NCBI GenBank assembly: GCA_045125095.1
Contig: JBGVMW010000116.1
Location: 1-64,000, forward strand
Reading direction: 5' to 3'
DNA: 64,000 nt
Source: JBGVMW01 sp045125095
Lineage (GTDB): Bacteria; Bacillota; Clostridia; Lachnospirales; Lachnospiraceae
The translations under genes and the position numbers were made by a program. A model generated the notes under the pieces. It had not been told where the DNA came from and did no database searches. It worked only from the letters and a program-made list of their open reading frames with translations. Shown piece by piece: positions 1 to 9,224 of the stretch. Position 1 is the stretch's first letter; each line of letters starts with the position of its first letter.

Positions 1-87
1 TTTTGTCTGTTGCGTTAATCGGGAAAATATAGTTGTCTGAGCTTGCGAGTTCTATATTTTCCCGATTGTCCTTAGCAACAGGCAAAA
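1..87. repeat. long imperfect palindrome
   Basis: Two nested inverted arms are visible: an outer pair (CTGTTGC at 7-13 with GCAACAG at 75-81, flanked by TTTTG and CAAAA) and an inner 13-bp perfect pair (CGGGAAAATATAG with CTATATTTTCCCG) around a loop of about 19 bases. It lies downstream of the murD-like gene on the minus strand, so it could serve as a transcript end, but there is no clear T-tract on that strand. It may equally be one of the palindromic repeats found elsewhere in the window. Confidence 0.55.
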
Positions 88-195
88 TCCCTTAGTACCA
101 CTTACAGCTAAGTGCCCTGCCTCTGATAGCAAGCTACAGCCCCTCTCTCTGCCGGACGGGTAACAAATACGCTTGGTTCTCCCGCAAATCAGAAT

Positions 196-1524
196 TTACT
201 CTATCACCCGAACGAATTCCTGAAATCGCTCTCCGCGCTCCTCAAAATTCTTAAAAATACCATAACTTGCTGCCGCCGGAGACAGCACACAACTTTTTCC
301 CGGGCGTGTCACTTCTTTTGCCTTTTTGACAGCATCCTCTAAATGCTCTACCAAGAACAACCGACTGGTATCACGGAAATGCGGTCTGGCATTAATTTCC
401 TTTAAAATGCGCTTCCCGGTATCTTCCATCAAAATAATATTCGGCACAGGTGACTCATTTAAGTAATCAATCAATTCTGTATAATCAATTCCTCTGTCCA
501 TACCGCCAAGGAGAATTGTCTCAACACCCGGCACACTTTCCAATGCCTGAATAGCAGTATCACAAATCGTAGAGATAGAATCATCATAAAAACGAACGCC
601 ACCATATATACCAACAAATTGCAGACGGTGTGGAAGCGTCTCATACGTACATAGTCCAGATGTAAACGCTTCATCAGTAATACCATATTCTTTTGCAACA
701 CCATACACAAATGCAATATCAAAATAATTGTGGTGTCCGATTAGTCCAATGTCATACACCGGAATGTCATAAATAACTTCATCGCACTCGATCTGTTCAC
801 CATTTAACCGGATATCCGAACCTGCTTCGCATGAGATCTCCACTACATTACCAGCGCATGTACCCTTGGCTGGAAGACACTGCTTATTACAGAATAAAAT
901 ATCTCCCGACTGCTGGTGGCGATATACATTTTCTTTTGCCGCCACGTATTTTTCCATCGTTCCATAATGGTCTAAATGTTCCTCGTGAATATTGAGTAAT
1001 ATTCCAATTCGTGGTGACGTAGTCATGTACTCTAGCTGGTGACAGGACATCTCAAATACAATAATAGAGTCCGGTGTGATATCTTTCACAATATCAAATG
1101 CAGGAATGCCGATATTTCCGGCGAGTACCACATCTTTTCCTGCTTCTTTTAAAATATGGTATAACAATGTGGTTGTTGTGCTTTTTCCTTTTGTGCCTGT
1201 AATTCCTACAATTTGTTCACGGTATCTTCTGAAAAATACTTCTGTCTGGGACAGTATATGACAAGTATAACTTTCATATTCCTGTTCTAACACAATTCCC
1301 GGACTTTTAAATACGATATCATAGTCATTTAACGTTTGCTGGTATGCATCACCTGTAAGTAACGTCGCTTCAACGGAATCGGTAATAGCATTTTTATCTG
1401 CAATGGTAAGGGATTCGTAACCGCCTACTATTTGCAACATATGGTATGTTGATTTTCCTTCTCTACCAAATCCTAATATCAGAACACGTTTCTCTCGAAC
1501 CAGTTCTTTCAATACCTCTATCAT
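196..1524 (-). CDS. murD: MurD-type UDP-MurNAc-L-Ala--glutamate ligase (probable MurD2)
   Basis: A cytoplasmic ATP-dependent Mur ligase that adds glutamate to UDP-MurNAc-L-Ala. Visible features are an N-terminal Rossmann-like part with LILGFGREGKST, the Mur ligase P-loop GTKGKSTT at about residues 110-117, the central-domain block NIHEEHLDHYG, and a C-terminal domain ending in LSPAAASYG. At about 442 residues it is of normal MurD length. The start is placed at the internal ATG (MIEVLKE), because GGGAGG lies 4 nt upstream of it and overlaps any earlier start. Its immediate upstream partner is a MurL-like epimerase. In Xanthomonas the MurD2/MurL pair uses L-Glu and then epimerises it, so this ligase may take L-Glu rather than D-Glu. 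That specificity is inferred from context only; canonical D-Glu MurD remains possible. Confidence 0.85.
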   Translation of the reverse strand: MIEVLKELVREKRVLILGFGREGKSTYHMLQIVGGYESLTIADKNAITDSVEATLLTGDAYQQTLNDYDIVFKSPGIVLEQEYESYTCHILSQTEVFFRRYREQIVGITGTKGKSTTTTLLYHILKEAGKDVVLAGNIGIPAFDIVKDITPDSIIVFEMSCHQLEYMTTSPRIGILLNIHEEHLDHYGTMEKYVAAKENVYRHQQSGDILFCNKQCLPAKGTCAGNVVEISCEAGSDIRLNGEQIECDEVIYDIPVYDIGLIGHHNYFDIAFVYGVAKEYGITDEAFTSGLCTYETLPHRLQFVGIYGGVRFYDDSISTICDTAIQALESVPGVETILLGGMDRGIDYTELIDYLNESPVPNIILMEDTGKRILKEINARPHFRDTSRLFLVEHLEDAVKKAKEVTRPGKSCVLSPAAASYGIFKNFEERGERFQEFVRVIE

Positions 1525-1554
1525 AATTCCTCCCATTCTGTTGCATCCGCAGCT

Positions 1555-1603
1555 TCTTTCTCAACCGGGATTTGCGTATCCGTACAAATTCCCGGTTGAA
1601 AGA
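1555..1603. repeat. intergenic hairpin between murL and murD
   Basis: An inverted repeat fills most of the 98-bp gap: AACCGGGA(T)TTG pairs with CAAATTCCCGGTT, with one bulged base, and the stem continues outward through TCTTTC/GAAAGA. On the minus strand it is not followed by a clear T-run, so it looks more like an intra-operon stabilising or attenuating hairpin than a strong terminator. Confidence 0.5.
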
Positions 1604-1622
1604 ATACAATTCTTTGATTTGC

Positions 1623-3002
1623 TTAGCAACAATGTTTTTTTACCAATTCTGCAAATGCTTCCGGCAATAAGTTTTCCTCATTGTAATATGTGAAAAATGG
1701 ATTGGCAGCATCTTTATATTGCTTGTATTGTGCTAACTGTTTATATTGTTTAAATAGTAATGGAAGTTCTTTGCCCTCTGCTTCTAACGCATGGATTGTC
1801 AAACAGATAGCCGTGTTCACTTCATCACGACTTCCCACACATTCAAATGGCTTCTCATCTGCTACGCCAACCAACTGTTCCATGATTTCTGTCATAGACG
1901 CATCATTTAACATGTCTGCACCAAAGATTTCTTTCAGACGCTCCTGTTCGATAAATGGTGAAAGAATAAAATACACAAACAGACATTTCGCACAGTGGCC
2001 GCACCAGATATCTTCCTTACTTCCTACATTACAGCTTCGGAAGGAATCGTGATACGGCGTACACTCTGCAAAAAATTTCGCAATCTGAAATTCACTTAAC
2101 GGACGCAATAAACTAAAATAATACGTACCTGTCTTTACGTATTCTGCTTCATACGTATGGAAATCCTGCTCGAATTTAAAGCTCTTTGAATACTGGTGAT
2201 TTACAGTACTTCCTTTTACAGTGCTTTCATTTGCACTGGCTTCATTGGACAATACAATGTATTTCAAATTCAAAAGGTATGCGGTAATCGTTGCAGAAAA
2301 GGCGACAATAGCCGAAAATGGTGTATGTCCATTTAAGTAGCCCTGTTTGTTCAGCTCGATCATATTTTTATCTAAGGTTCGCTTTACATTGCAAATGTGC
2401 GCTTGATCAAACCCGCCTGCAACGGCTGTATTTGTGGTAGCCCCCCGAGGATTGATAATATAGCAGGTACATTCCTCACCTGCCTTGCGCATTAATTCCA
2501 CAGATACGACAGAATCTTTTCCGCCACCGATTGGAACCAGGCACCCCTGTGCATGTGCTAATGGTTGTCGTTCACCAGTAAATGGTGTTCCAAGACTTAC
2601 AATTTTCATGAAAGTATCTCGATTTGGCTCAATTCCATTTGTATAATAAAATTCTCCTAATCCATGGAAATACAATTCACGCCACCATTCTGCCTGTTCT
2701 TCTGTCACATAGCCACACTGGATTTCTACCAGTGGCGAACAGGTAATTTTCCAATAGCTTACTAATTCAACCATTCCTAAAGAAAAAATAAGCTCCTGAA
2801 AAGTTCTGTTTTCCTGCAATTCCTCTAATGAATGACCAGCCATTGGGAATTTCCAATATGGTGAAAATTCGGATAATCCAGGTATTTCAAAAAAATATTG
2901 GACTTTTAACTGGTTGTCTTCTATGGTAAGCCGGTATTCCTTGTAACGAAATTTCGGGTATTGCTCTCTTAACTCATTATGGGTAAACATAATTTTGTTC
3001 AT
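1623..3002 (-). CDS. murL: MurL-like UDP-MurNAc-L-Ala-L-Glu epimerase
   Basis: Probable UDP-N-acetylmuramoyl-L-alanyl-L-glutamate epimerase, which inverts the terminal glutamate so that peptidoglycan receives D-Glu without glutamate racemase. The 459-residue protein has a PP-loop-like nucleotide-binding motif, IGGGKDS, at about residues 158-164, a Ser/Asn-rich block (SNEASANEST) and a Cys-containing segment (WCGHCAKC) near residue 335. I recognise this combination as the MurL family, and the MurD-type ligase directly downstream supports it. The start has AGGAGA 7 nt upstream. alr lies 11 bp upstream, giving a likely alr-murL-murD unit for peptidoglycan precursors. The assignment is by family recognition; no alignment was run, and related PP-loop proteins of other function cannot be fully excluded. 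Confidence 0.68.
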   Translation of the reverse strand: MNKIMFTHNELREQYPKFRYKEYRLTIEDNQLKVQYFFEIPGLSEFSPYWKFPMAGHSLEELQENRTFQELIFSLGMVELVSYWKITCSPLVEIQCGYVTEEQAEWWRELYFHGLGEFYYTNGIEPNRDTFMKIVSLGTPFTGERQPLAHAQGCLVPIGGGKDSVVSVELMRKAGEECTCYIINPRGATTNTAVAGGFDQAHICNVKRTLDKNMIELNKQGYLNGHTPFSAIVAFSATITAYLLNLKYIVLSNEASANESTVKGSTVNHQYSKSFKFEQDFHTYEAEYVKTGTYYFSLLRPLSEFQIAKFFAECTPYHDSFRSCNVGSKEDIWCGHCAKCLFVYFILSPFIEQERLKEIFGADMLNDASMTEIMEQLVGVADEKPFECVGSRDEVNTAICLTIHALEAEGKELPLLFKQYKQLAQYKQYKDAANPFFTYYNEENLLPEAFAELVKKHCC

Positions 3003-3013
3003 GCATTCTTCTC

Positions 3014-4135
3014 CTAAAAATAAATTCTTGGCACACGTTTGCTGATATCACAGACAAACTCATAATTAAAGCTATCTGACAGTTCAGCCACTTCCTCAAC
3101 AGAAATATATGCGTTTCCATCCCGTCCTACTAATGTAACAACATCCTCTACCTTCACATTTGGAATATGAGTGACATTTACCATAAGCTGATCCATGCAC
3201 ACACGACCGATAATAGGTGCTGACTGTCCGTGTATCAACACACGTCCTTTGTTAGACAATGCGCGCGGATATCCATCTGCATAACCGATGGATATGGTTG
3301 CGATCCTTGTAGGACCATCTGTTACATACGTAGCACCATAACTGACAGCTGCTCCTGCTCCGACGGTCTTTACATGTATCACATGGGTTTTCCACTGCAA
3401 TGCCGGCTGTAGCTGCAACGCTGTTTTGTCTACTTCATCAGATGGATAGAGTCCGTAGGTAATAATTCCGGAACGAACCATATTAAATCTGTGACTGTCA
3501 AATTCCATAATACCGGCACTGTTACACAAATGCTTGATAGGTATAACAATACCGCGCTTTTCAAATGCATCAAGAAAGTCATCATAGACCTTCATTTGCA
3601 TTTTGCTAAAATCTTTATCAGCCATATCCGCACAAGAAAAATGAGAAAAGCATCCTTCTAATTCAATATGTTCCATTTTACTGATTGCTTCAATGTCTTC
3701 TAAGCTGTGTTCATTCCAGTAAAATCCAATTCGATTCATACCGGTGTCTAAGGCAATATGAACTTTCGCTTTCTGTCCCATTGTTTCAGCGATTATATTT
3801 AACTGTTCTGCTGTTTCATAATCATAAATTGTCTGTGCTATCTGGTATTTCACCACATCTTCGTATTGACTTGGCGAGGTATATCCAAGTATAAGAATTG
3901 GTAAGTCAAATCCATGCTCACGCAATTCAATTGCTTCTTCGATTGCCGCTACACAAAAGAAATCTACATCCTTCTCCAATCTTTTTGCAACAGGAATGGA
4001 ACCATGTCCGTAGCCATCTGCTTTTATCACAGCCGCTATCATGACTTCTTTTCCCACTTTTTTTCTGATTTCCTCTATGTTGTGGGCAATTGCTTCTAAG
4101 TCCACTTCCGCATACGTTCTTAAATACTGTTCCAT
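3014..4135 (-). CDS. alr: alanine racemase
   Basis: PLP-dependent racemase making D-alanine for peptidoglycan. The N-terminal barrel carries the Schiff-base lysine in AAVIKADGYGHG (about Lys38), followed by the fold-type III barrel and a C-terminal beta domain with the catalytic tyrosine region SYGATY and the CMDQLMV block. The length, about 373 residues, is typical. An ATG 30 nt further upstream overlaps the stop of the preceding gene (TAATG) but has no Shine-Dalgarno. GGGAGG lies 9 nt before the ATG chosen here and 6 nt before a GTG codon at 4138, which could also be used. It is followed at 11 bp by the murL-like gene. Confidence 0.93.
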   Translation of the reverse strand: MEQYLRTYAEVDLEAIAHNIEEIRKKVGKEVMIAAVIKADGYGHGSIPVAKRLEKDVDFFCVAAIEEAIELREHGFDLPILILGYTSPSQYEDVVKYQIAQTIYDYETAEQLNIIAETMGQKAKVHIALDTGMNRIGFYWNEHSLEDIEAISKMEHIELEGCFSHFSCADMADKDFSKMQMKVYDDFLDAFEKRGIVIPIKHLCNSAGIMEFDSHRFNMVRSGIITYGLYPSDEVDKTALQLQPALQWKTHVIHVKTVGAGAAVSYGATYVTDGPTRIATISIGYADGYPRALSNKGRVLIHGQSAPIIGRVCMDQLMVNVTHIPNVKVEDVVTLVGRDGNAYISVEEVAELSDSFNYEFVCDISKRVPRIYF

Positions 4136-4164
4136 CACAGTCTGCCTCCCACTATTGAAATACA

Positions 4165-4416
4165 TTATTCATCAAAATTTACATATGATTTTTTTTCGCC
4201 ATCCATAATTTGTATGCCTTCTAAGTTGAATTCTTCATCCATTATCTCGATATGGTATTCAAAATGCACATTACCCTCCTGCTTTACCAAAATAACATAA
4301 TGTCCATTTTCTTTTCCGTCCATCTCGTCACAGATCTCATTGTAAATGCGGCTACCATCCACTTCATAGCCTGCTGTTTTCATTTTATCTTCTATAATTC
4401 TGAAATATTCGTCCAT
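4165..4416 (-). CDS. small acidic protein of unknown function
   Basis: An 83-residue, acidic, soluble protein without signal peptide or membrane segment; I do not recognise a family. GAGGA sits 6 nt upstream of the ATG and the stop codon is 30 bp before the start chosen for alr, so it is probably the first gene of an alr-murL-murD transcript. The sequence alternates charged and hydrophobic residues (VNEI/FEYHIEIMDEEF-like pattern), suggesting a small alpha/beta fold. Real coding status is supported by the ribosome-binding site and the tight spacing. Confidence 0.6.
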   Translation of the reverse strand: MDEYFRIIEDKMKTAGYEVDGSRIYNEICDEMDGKENGHYVILVKQEGNVHFEYHIEIMDEEFNLEGIQIMDGEKKSYVNFDE

Positions 4417-4575
4417 ATATATTCCTCATTTCAATTTCGGTAACTATTCAGAAGATATCATTATGAGACGGATATCCGCTATGATCCTATATGTAAAATA
4501 GCATTTTATGAGTATACTTCTCCGTAAAATTTGCACATATAGCTTGCGCCTTCTGCATAGTTATATATTCTGCAC
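4417..4575. other. intergenic gap with a half repeat
   Basis: The gap between leuS and the 83-residue gene. It begins with GGTAACTATTCAG (about 4439-4451), the terminal motif of the small palindromic element described at 27579-27675. An A/T-rich stretch follows with short inverted repeats (GGATATCC near 4472). No ORF is convincing. Confidence 0.4.
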
Positions 4576-4605
4576 AGAAAGAGACAGGGGGAACTGTCTC
4601 TTTCT
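4576..4605 (-). terminator. hairpin downstream of leuS
   Basis: A perfect 12-bp stem (AGAAAGAGACAG with CTGTCTCTTTCT) around a 6-base loop, 8 bp after the leuS stop. The T-tract on the minus strand is poor (TGTGCAG follows), so termination may be incomplete. Confidence 0.6.
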
Positions 4606-4612
4606 ACTTACT

Positions 4613-7024
4613 TTATTTTGCAACAATATTATAAATTTTTCCTTTTACATAGATTTCTTTCACAATATTCTTGCCTTCTACTGCATTGATAACGCCTTCA
4701 CTAGCCATTACCTTTTCTTTTACAGTATCCTGTTCTTCGTCTGGGCTTACCATAACTTTTGCTTTTACTTTACCATTTACCTGAACAGCGATTTCGATGA
4801 CGCTTTCTACTGTCTTCGCTTCGTCATATTCCGGCCAGCCCTGCTGATATACACGACCGCCGAAGTCAAACATTTCCCATAATTCCTCTGTCATATGAGG
4901 TGCAACCGGGTTTAACAGTACTAATAATGTCTTGAACTCTGCTTTTGTGATAGAGCCTTTCTTATAAAATTCATTTACCAGTGCCATCATAGCAGCAATG
5001 GCTGTGTTGAATTTTAAATTATCAAAGTCATAAGACACTTTCTTAATGGTCTGGTGCATCTTTGTCTCTAAATCTGTGCTGTAATCGCCATCTGTCAGCA
5101 TATCCTGTAATTTCCATACACGCTCTAAGAACCGGCGGCATCCACGAACACCTTCCTGTGACCAGGAAGCACTTAAGTCAAAGGCACCGATAAACATTTC
5201 GTAAGTTCTTAAAGTATCAGCACCGAATTCCTCTACGATTTCATCCGGGTTGACTACATTTCCACGGGACTTAGACATCTTCTCATTGTTTTCACCAAGA
5301 ATCATACCATGTGAAGTTCTCTTCTGATATGGTTCTGGTGTGCTTAATAATCCTTCATCATATAAGAATTTATGCCAGAAACGTGAGTATAAGAGGTGGA
5401 GTGTTGTATGCTCCATACCACCATTGTACCAGTCAACCGGAAGCCAGTAATCTAATGCTTCCTTGCTTGCAAATGTATCCTTATTGTCAGGATCTGCATA
5501 ACGTAAGAAATACCAGGAAGATCCTGCCCACTGTGGCATAGTGTCTGTTTCACGTTTTGCAGCACCACCACAGCAAGGACAAGTTGTATTTACCCAATCT
5601 TCCATTGCCGCTAATGGTGATTCTCCATTGTCGGTTGGCATATAGCTTTCTACTTCCGGGAGCATCAGTGGTAACTGGCTTTCATCAATCGGCACATAAC
5701 CACATTTTTCACAGTTTACAATCGGAATTGGCTCACCCCAATATCTCTGACGGGAGAATACCCAGTCTCTTAACTTGTAGTTTACTTTCTTCTGACCGAT
5801 ACCTTTTTCGCCTAACCAGGCAATGATTTTTTCCTTTGCATCGGCAACCTCTAACCCATTTAAGAAGTCAGAGTTTACTAAGTTTCCGGTGCTTGTGTTG
5901 GTATATGCTGCTTCTTCGACATTACCGCCCGCAACTACCTCTACGATTGGAAGACCGAATTTTTTTGCAAATTCCCAGTCTCTTTCATCATGTGCCGGAA
6001 CTGCCATAATCGCACCTGTTCCATATGTCATTAATACATAGTCTGAAATCCAAATCGGAATCTCTTTTCCATTTACCGGGTTAACGGCTTTGATTCCCTG
6101 AATTTCTACACCAGTTTTCTCTTTTACTAATTCTGTTCTTTCAAAGTCAGACTTCTTTGCTGCCTGTTCACGATATGCTACTAATGCATCATAGTTGCTG
6201 ATTTCGTCTTTATATTTTTCTACTAATGGATGTTCCGGAGAAACTACCATGTATGTGGCACCAAATAAAGTATCCGGTCTTGTAGTAAATACTTTTAAGG
6301 TATCTTCCTTACCGGCTAACTTGAAATCTACTTCCGCACCAGTGGAACGTCCAATCCAGTTTTTCTGGGATACTTTAACCTTGTCGATATAATCTACATG
6401 ATCTAAGCCCTCTAATAATTTATCTGCATATGCAGTGATTTTTAACATCCACTGACTCTTAACCTTACGAACTACTTCGCTTCCACAACGCTCACAAACG
6501 CCGTTTACTACTTCTTCGTTGGCAAGACCTACTTTACAGGAAGTACACCAGTTGATTGGCATTTCTGTCTTGTATGCAAGTCCTTTCTTAAATAATTTTA
6601 AGAAAATCCATTGTGTCCATTTGTAATATTCCGGATCCGTTGTATTGATCTCACGGCTCCAGTCGAAAGAATAACCTAAGGAACGAAGCTGATCCTTAAA
6701 ATGCGCCACGTTGTTCTGTGTTACAATCTTTGGATGAATTTTGTTCTTGATTGCATAGTTTTCTGTTGGAAGACCAAATGCATCCCATCCCATTGGATAT
6801 AATACGTTATACCCCTGCATTCTTCTTTTTCTTGCTACGATATCAAGTGCTGTATATGGTCTTGGATGACCTACATGTAATCCCTGTCCGGATGGATATG
6901 GGAATTCTACTAATGCATAATATTTTGGCTTGGTATAATCATTGGTTGCCTTAAACGCTTCCTCGTTATCCCATATTTCATGCCATTTTTTCTCGATTCG
7001 CTTTGGTGAATATGACTTTTCCAT
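4613..7024 (-). CDS. leuS: leucyl-tRNA synthetase
   Basis: Class I aminoacyl-tRNA synthetase charging tRNA-Leu. The HIGH-type motif HVGH is at residues 50-53 in [13 protein letters not shown] zinc-type cysteine cluster (CTSCKVG, CERCG) and an editing domain with TTRPDTLFG follow, then a second zinc-like site and the KMSKS motif in [10 protein letters not shown] at about residue 578, an anticodon-binding domain, and the C-terminal extension ending [11 protein letters not shown]. The length of 803 residues is typical for bacteria. AGGAGG lies 10 nt upstream. Expression is controlled by the T-box leader directly upstream. Confidence 0.97.
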   Translation of the reverse strand: MEKSYSPKRIEKKWHEIWDNEEAFKATNDYTKPKYYALVEFPYPSGQGLHVGHPRPYTALDIVARKRRMQGYNVLYPMGWDAFGLPTENYAIKNKIHPKIVTQNNVAHFKDQLRSLGYSFDWSREINTTDPEYYKWTQWIFLKLFKKGLAYKTEMPINWCTSCKVGLANEEVVNGVCERCGSEVVRKVKSQWMLKITAYADKLLEGLDHVDYIDKVKVSQKNWIGRSTGAEVDFKLAGKEDTLKVFTTRPDTLFGATYMVVSPEHPLVEKYKDEISNYDALVAYREQAAKKSDFERTELVKEKTGVEIQGIKAVNPVNGKEIPIWISDYVLMTYGTGAIMAVPAHDERDWEFAKKFGLPIVEVVAGGNVEEAAYTNTSTGNLVNSDFLNGLEVADAKEKIIAWLGEKGIGQKKVNYKLRDWVFSRQRYWGEPIPIVNCEKCGYVPIDESQLPLMLPEVESYMPTDNGESPLAAMEDWVNTTCPCCGGAAKRETDTMPQWAGSSWYFLRYADPDNKDTFASKEALDYWLPVDWYNGGMEHTTLHLLYSRFWHKFLYDEGLLSTPEPYQKRTSHGMILGENNEKMSKSRGNVVNPDEIVEEFGADTLRTYEMFIGAFDLSASWSQEGVRGCRRFLERVWKLQDMLTDGDYSTDLETKMHQTIKKVSYDFDNLKFNTAIAAMMALVNEFYKKGSITKAEFKTLLVLLNPVAPHMTEELWEMFDFGGRVYQQGWPEYDEAKTVESVIEIAVQVNGKVKAKVMVSPDEEQDTVKEKVMASEGVINAVEGKNIVKEIYVKGKIYNIVAK

Positions 7025-7044
7025 TGTACTTGTTCCTCCTGAAA

Positions 7045-7325
7045 ATTAAAAAAAGCCTTCTCGTCTAAAAATCTAGAGACGAAAAGGCTGTCATTCGCGG
7101 TACCACTCTAGTTCATTTCAAAGAAATGCACTCATTACATCTATAACGGGATTACCCGTCCTGCCTACTGTTCGTACATGGTACGATACGTGTTCAGTCA
7201 GGAAGCTCCAAGGTGAGTTCAGATGACCTCTGCTACTGCCTCACACCTGCCGGCAGTTCTCTGAAAACAGTGCAATCACTTACTAGTCCTTATCTTTGCA
7301 TTTGCTAAACATTAAAATCGAACTT
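7045..7325 (-). promoter_or_regulatory. T-box leader for leuS (Leu)
   Basis: A tRNA-sensing riboswitch upstream of leuS. The T-box antiterminator sequence appears on the minus strand as AGAGTGGTACCGCG (7096-7109). A strong terminator follows at 7054-7089 (AGCCTT.TCGTCT stem with seven T on the minus strand). A likely specifier triplet CUC (7215-7217) sits in the context GAA-CUC-A, matching leucine. Uncharged tRNA-Leu should stabilise the antiterminator and allow leuS transcription. Confidence 0.93.
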
Positions 7326-7354
7326 ATTTTACTATAGGATACCTAAAATGTCAA
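7326..7354 (-). promoter_or_regulatory. sigma-A promoter of the leuS leader
   Basis: TTGACA (7349-7354), a 17-base spacer, and TAAAAT (7326-7331) on the minus strand, placed just before the T-box leader. Confidence 0.8.
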
Positions 7355-7427
7355 TGAATTTAGGAAATTTATTTCGTAACAAAGTGTGCAGGAGTTACTG
7401 TCGTGTCACATTGGATATTTAAAATTT

Positions 7428-8231
7428 TTAGCGAGCAAACAGCTGTACCCAATAGGAAGTTCCTGCTGCATTCTTTACGTGACCTACACCGATACGTGTA
7501 AAGTTCGCGTTCATAATGTTAGCTCTATGCCCCGGGCTGTTCATCCAGGCAGTTACGACTGCTTCCGGCGTCTTCTGTCCCCATGCAATGTTTTCTCCTG
7601 CCATTGTATACTGTGCACCAGCTTCTTTCATTGCGGTAGAAAACTGCGTTCCATTTGGTCTTGTATGGGAAAAGCTCGTTTGGATTTCTCCGGCACGTAC
7701 CATAGCTGCGGTGGTAATGGTTGCATCAATGGTAAGTGGTGATAAGCCTTCTTTGGCACGCTCAATATTTACAAGCTCTACTACCTGTGTGGCATAATCG
7801 GATGCTTCCGGTGTGGATACCGGCGGCTGTTCTTCTGTGGTTCCGTTGTCCGGCTGAACGGGTGCGTTGTTCTCTGGCACATCTGGAATATTGTTGTCTG
7901 GCTGTTCTATATCACCTGAACAATCGGTATCCGGGACATTTTCTTCCGGCAATACTGTGTCAATATCCGGTGTTTCCGTTCCGCAATTTTTATCTGTTTC
8001 AGAACCACTTGGACAGAATGTATCTAACTGAATGATTCCCCATTTGAAGCATGAGCCTGGTAAACTTACGCTTTTGATACACTCTTTTAATTCTGTCAAA
8101 TCACAGCTTTGATTCACCACGCAATTCTCGCCTGTAACTGTAATCACCTTGCTCTGTGCAAATGCATCCAAGGATGGCGCGGTACATCCAATTGTAAGGG
8201 CTGTAAGGCCGATAACTACTAATTTTTTCAT
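7428..8231 (-). CDS. secreted CAP/SCP-domain protein (YkwD-like)
   Basis: An exported protein of 267 residues. An N-terminal signal peptide has a Lys-Lys start, a hydrophobic core and a probable AFA-Q signal peptidase site near residue 25. A linker region (about 50-135) is rich in Pro, Asp, Glu and Asn. The C-terminal CAP domain (about 142-267) shows the conserved FSHTRPNG, GENIAWG and SPGHRANIM segments. Bacterial CAP proteins are extracellular; their biochemical role is mostly unknown. GGAGG lies 5 nt before the ATG. Four cysteines in the first 100 residues could form disulfides. A possible WalR-type box lies upstream. Confidence 0.85.
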   Translation of the reverse strand: MKKLVVIGLTALTIGCTAPSLDAFAQSKVITVTGENCVVNQSCDLTELKECIKSVSLPGSCFKWGIIQLDTFCPSGSETDKNCGTETPDIDTVLPEENVPDTDCSGDIEQPDNNIPDVPENNAPVQPDNGTTEEQPPVSTPEASDYATQVVELVNIERAKEGLSPLTIDATITTAAMVRAGEIQTSFSHTRPNGTQFSTAMKEAGAQYTMAGENIAWGQKTPEAVVTAWMNSPGHRANIMNANFTRIGVGHVKNAAGTSYWVQLFAR

Positions 8232-8411
8232 GATAACCTCCGTTCTGCCTTGTTCGCAACAGCAAAATAGGTAAGCTACTTTGTTCTGTTACTCGGCAGT
8301 TTATTTTGTATGTAATAAAATGTTACATTTCGTTTGCGATATGTTACATATTTATTACAGAAAGTATCATAACATAGTCTCTATCGAATTCCTACCGGAA
8401 ATGATTGGTAC
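8232..8411 (-). promoter_or_regulatory. promoter region of the CAP gene with a WalR-like box
   Basis: The intergenic region contains, on the minus strand, TGTAAT-AAATA-TGTAAC (8343-8359), which fits the WalR/YycF consensus of two TGTWAH hexamers separated by five bases. Further copies of TGTAAC/GTTACA follow toward the gene. I cannot place a confident -35/-10 pair. Regulation of a cell-surface protein by a cell-wall regulator would be sensible, but this is inference. Confidence 0.35.
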
Positions 8412-9212
8412 TTAATTTCCCGCACTCTCATACACCTTTGTACCATGTGAAAACAATCCATATGCCACACACCACAATACAACTGCGATGATACATTCCA
8501 TTCCAATGTTAAAAAGTGACGACTCCACATTCAAAAAATATCTTGCCGGCAGATATGCCACAAACGCAAATGGAATTACCCAGGTGATCAGGAAACGGAT
8601 TCCTTTTGCATAAATCTCTGTTGGATATTTTGCAAAATCAGCCATTTCATAGGCAACCTGCAAAAACGGTCCACTCTGCTTTACCCAGAATGCCAGCGAA
8701 GCAAAAAATAATTTTATAGATGTGTAAATCAATGCACCTGCCAGTACTGATACTACAAACATTAAAATATGTATACCATCCATACAAACGATTCCTTTCG
8801 AAATCGAAATACCAATGAGAATCATACCTACTAACAACTCACCCACAGCATCCGGCTGTAATTTTTCACTTATCACCTGAAAGAAAATATTCATCGGGCG
8901 AAGCATATATCTGTCAAAATCACCACTGATTACCAGACGCCATGCCACCAGCCAGATATTGTCTGTCAGAAGGTGGTCAATGCCGCGTGGAATCTGTGCA
9001 AATCCATAAATAAAAATCAACTGTTCTAAGCTCCACCCCTGTAAATCAGGAATCTGCTGAAAGACCAGATATAAAAATGCAATTCCAAGAATCTGGGTAA
9101 AAAAGAAACCAATCAATCCCATAAAAAAATCAATTTTTGACTGTAAAATCACTTTAAAAAACTGTGCAATTAAGACACGATACAATCTTGCATAACGCTT
9201 TAATGTTCTCAT
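8412..9212 (-). CDS. ABC-2 type exporter permease, ABC2_membrane_6-like
   Basis: A polytopic membrane protein of about 266 residues with six predicted hydrophobic segments, no signal peptide and no ATPase motifs. Length and sequence character resemble the ABC-2 permeases of the former DUF990 group, which occur as two different permeases plus one ATPase. It is the third gene of that arrangement here. A GTG codon 6 nt upstream of this ATG is an alternative start; AGGGGGTG precedes both. The substrate is unknown. Confidence 0.75.
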   Translation of the reverse strand: MRTLKRYARLYRVLIAQFFKVILQSKIDFFMGLIGFFFTQILGIAFLYLVFQQIPDLQGWSLEQLIFIYGFAQIPRGIDHLLTDNIWLVAWRLVISGDFDRYMLRPMNIFFQVISEKLQPDAVGELLVGMILIGISISKGIVCMDGIHILMFVVSVLAGALIYTSIKLFFASLAFWVKQSGPFLQVAYEMADFAKYPTEIYAKGIRFLITWVIPFAFVAYLPARYFLNVESSLFNIGMECIIAVVLWCVAYGLFSHGTKVYESAGN

Positions 9213-9224
9213 TATCACACCCCC

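Noticed and set aside
7386..8035. Overlapping plus-strand frames opposite the CAP gene
   Set aside because: They are antisense to a gene with clear signal peptide and CAP motifs.
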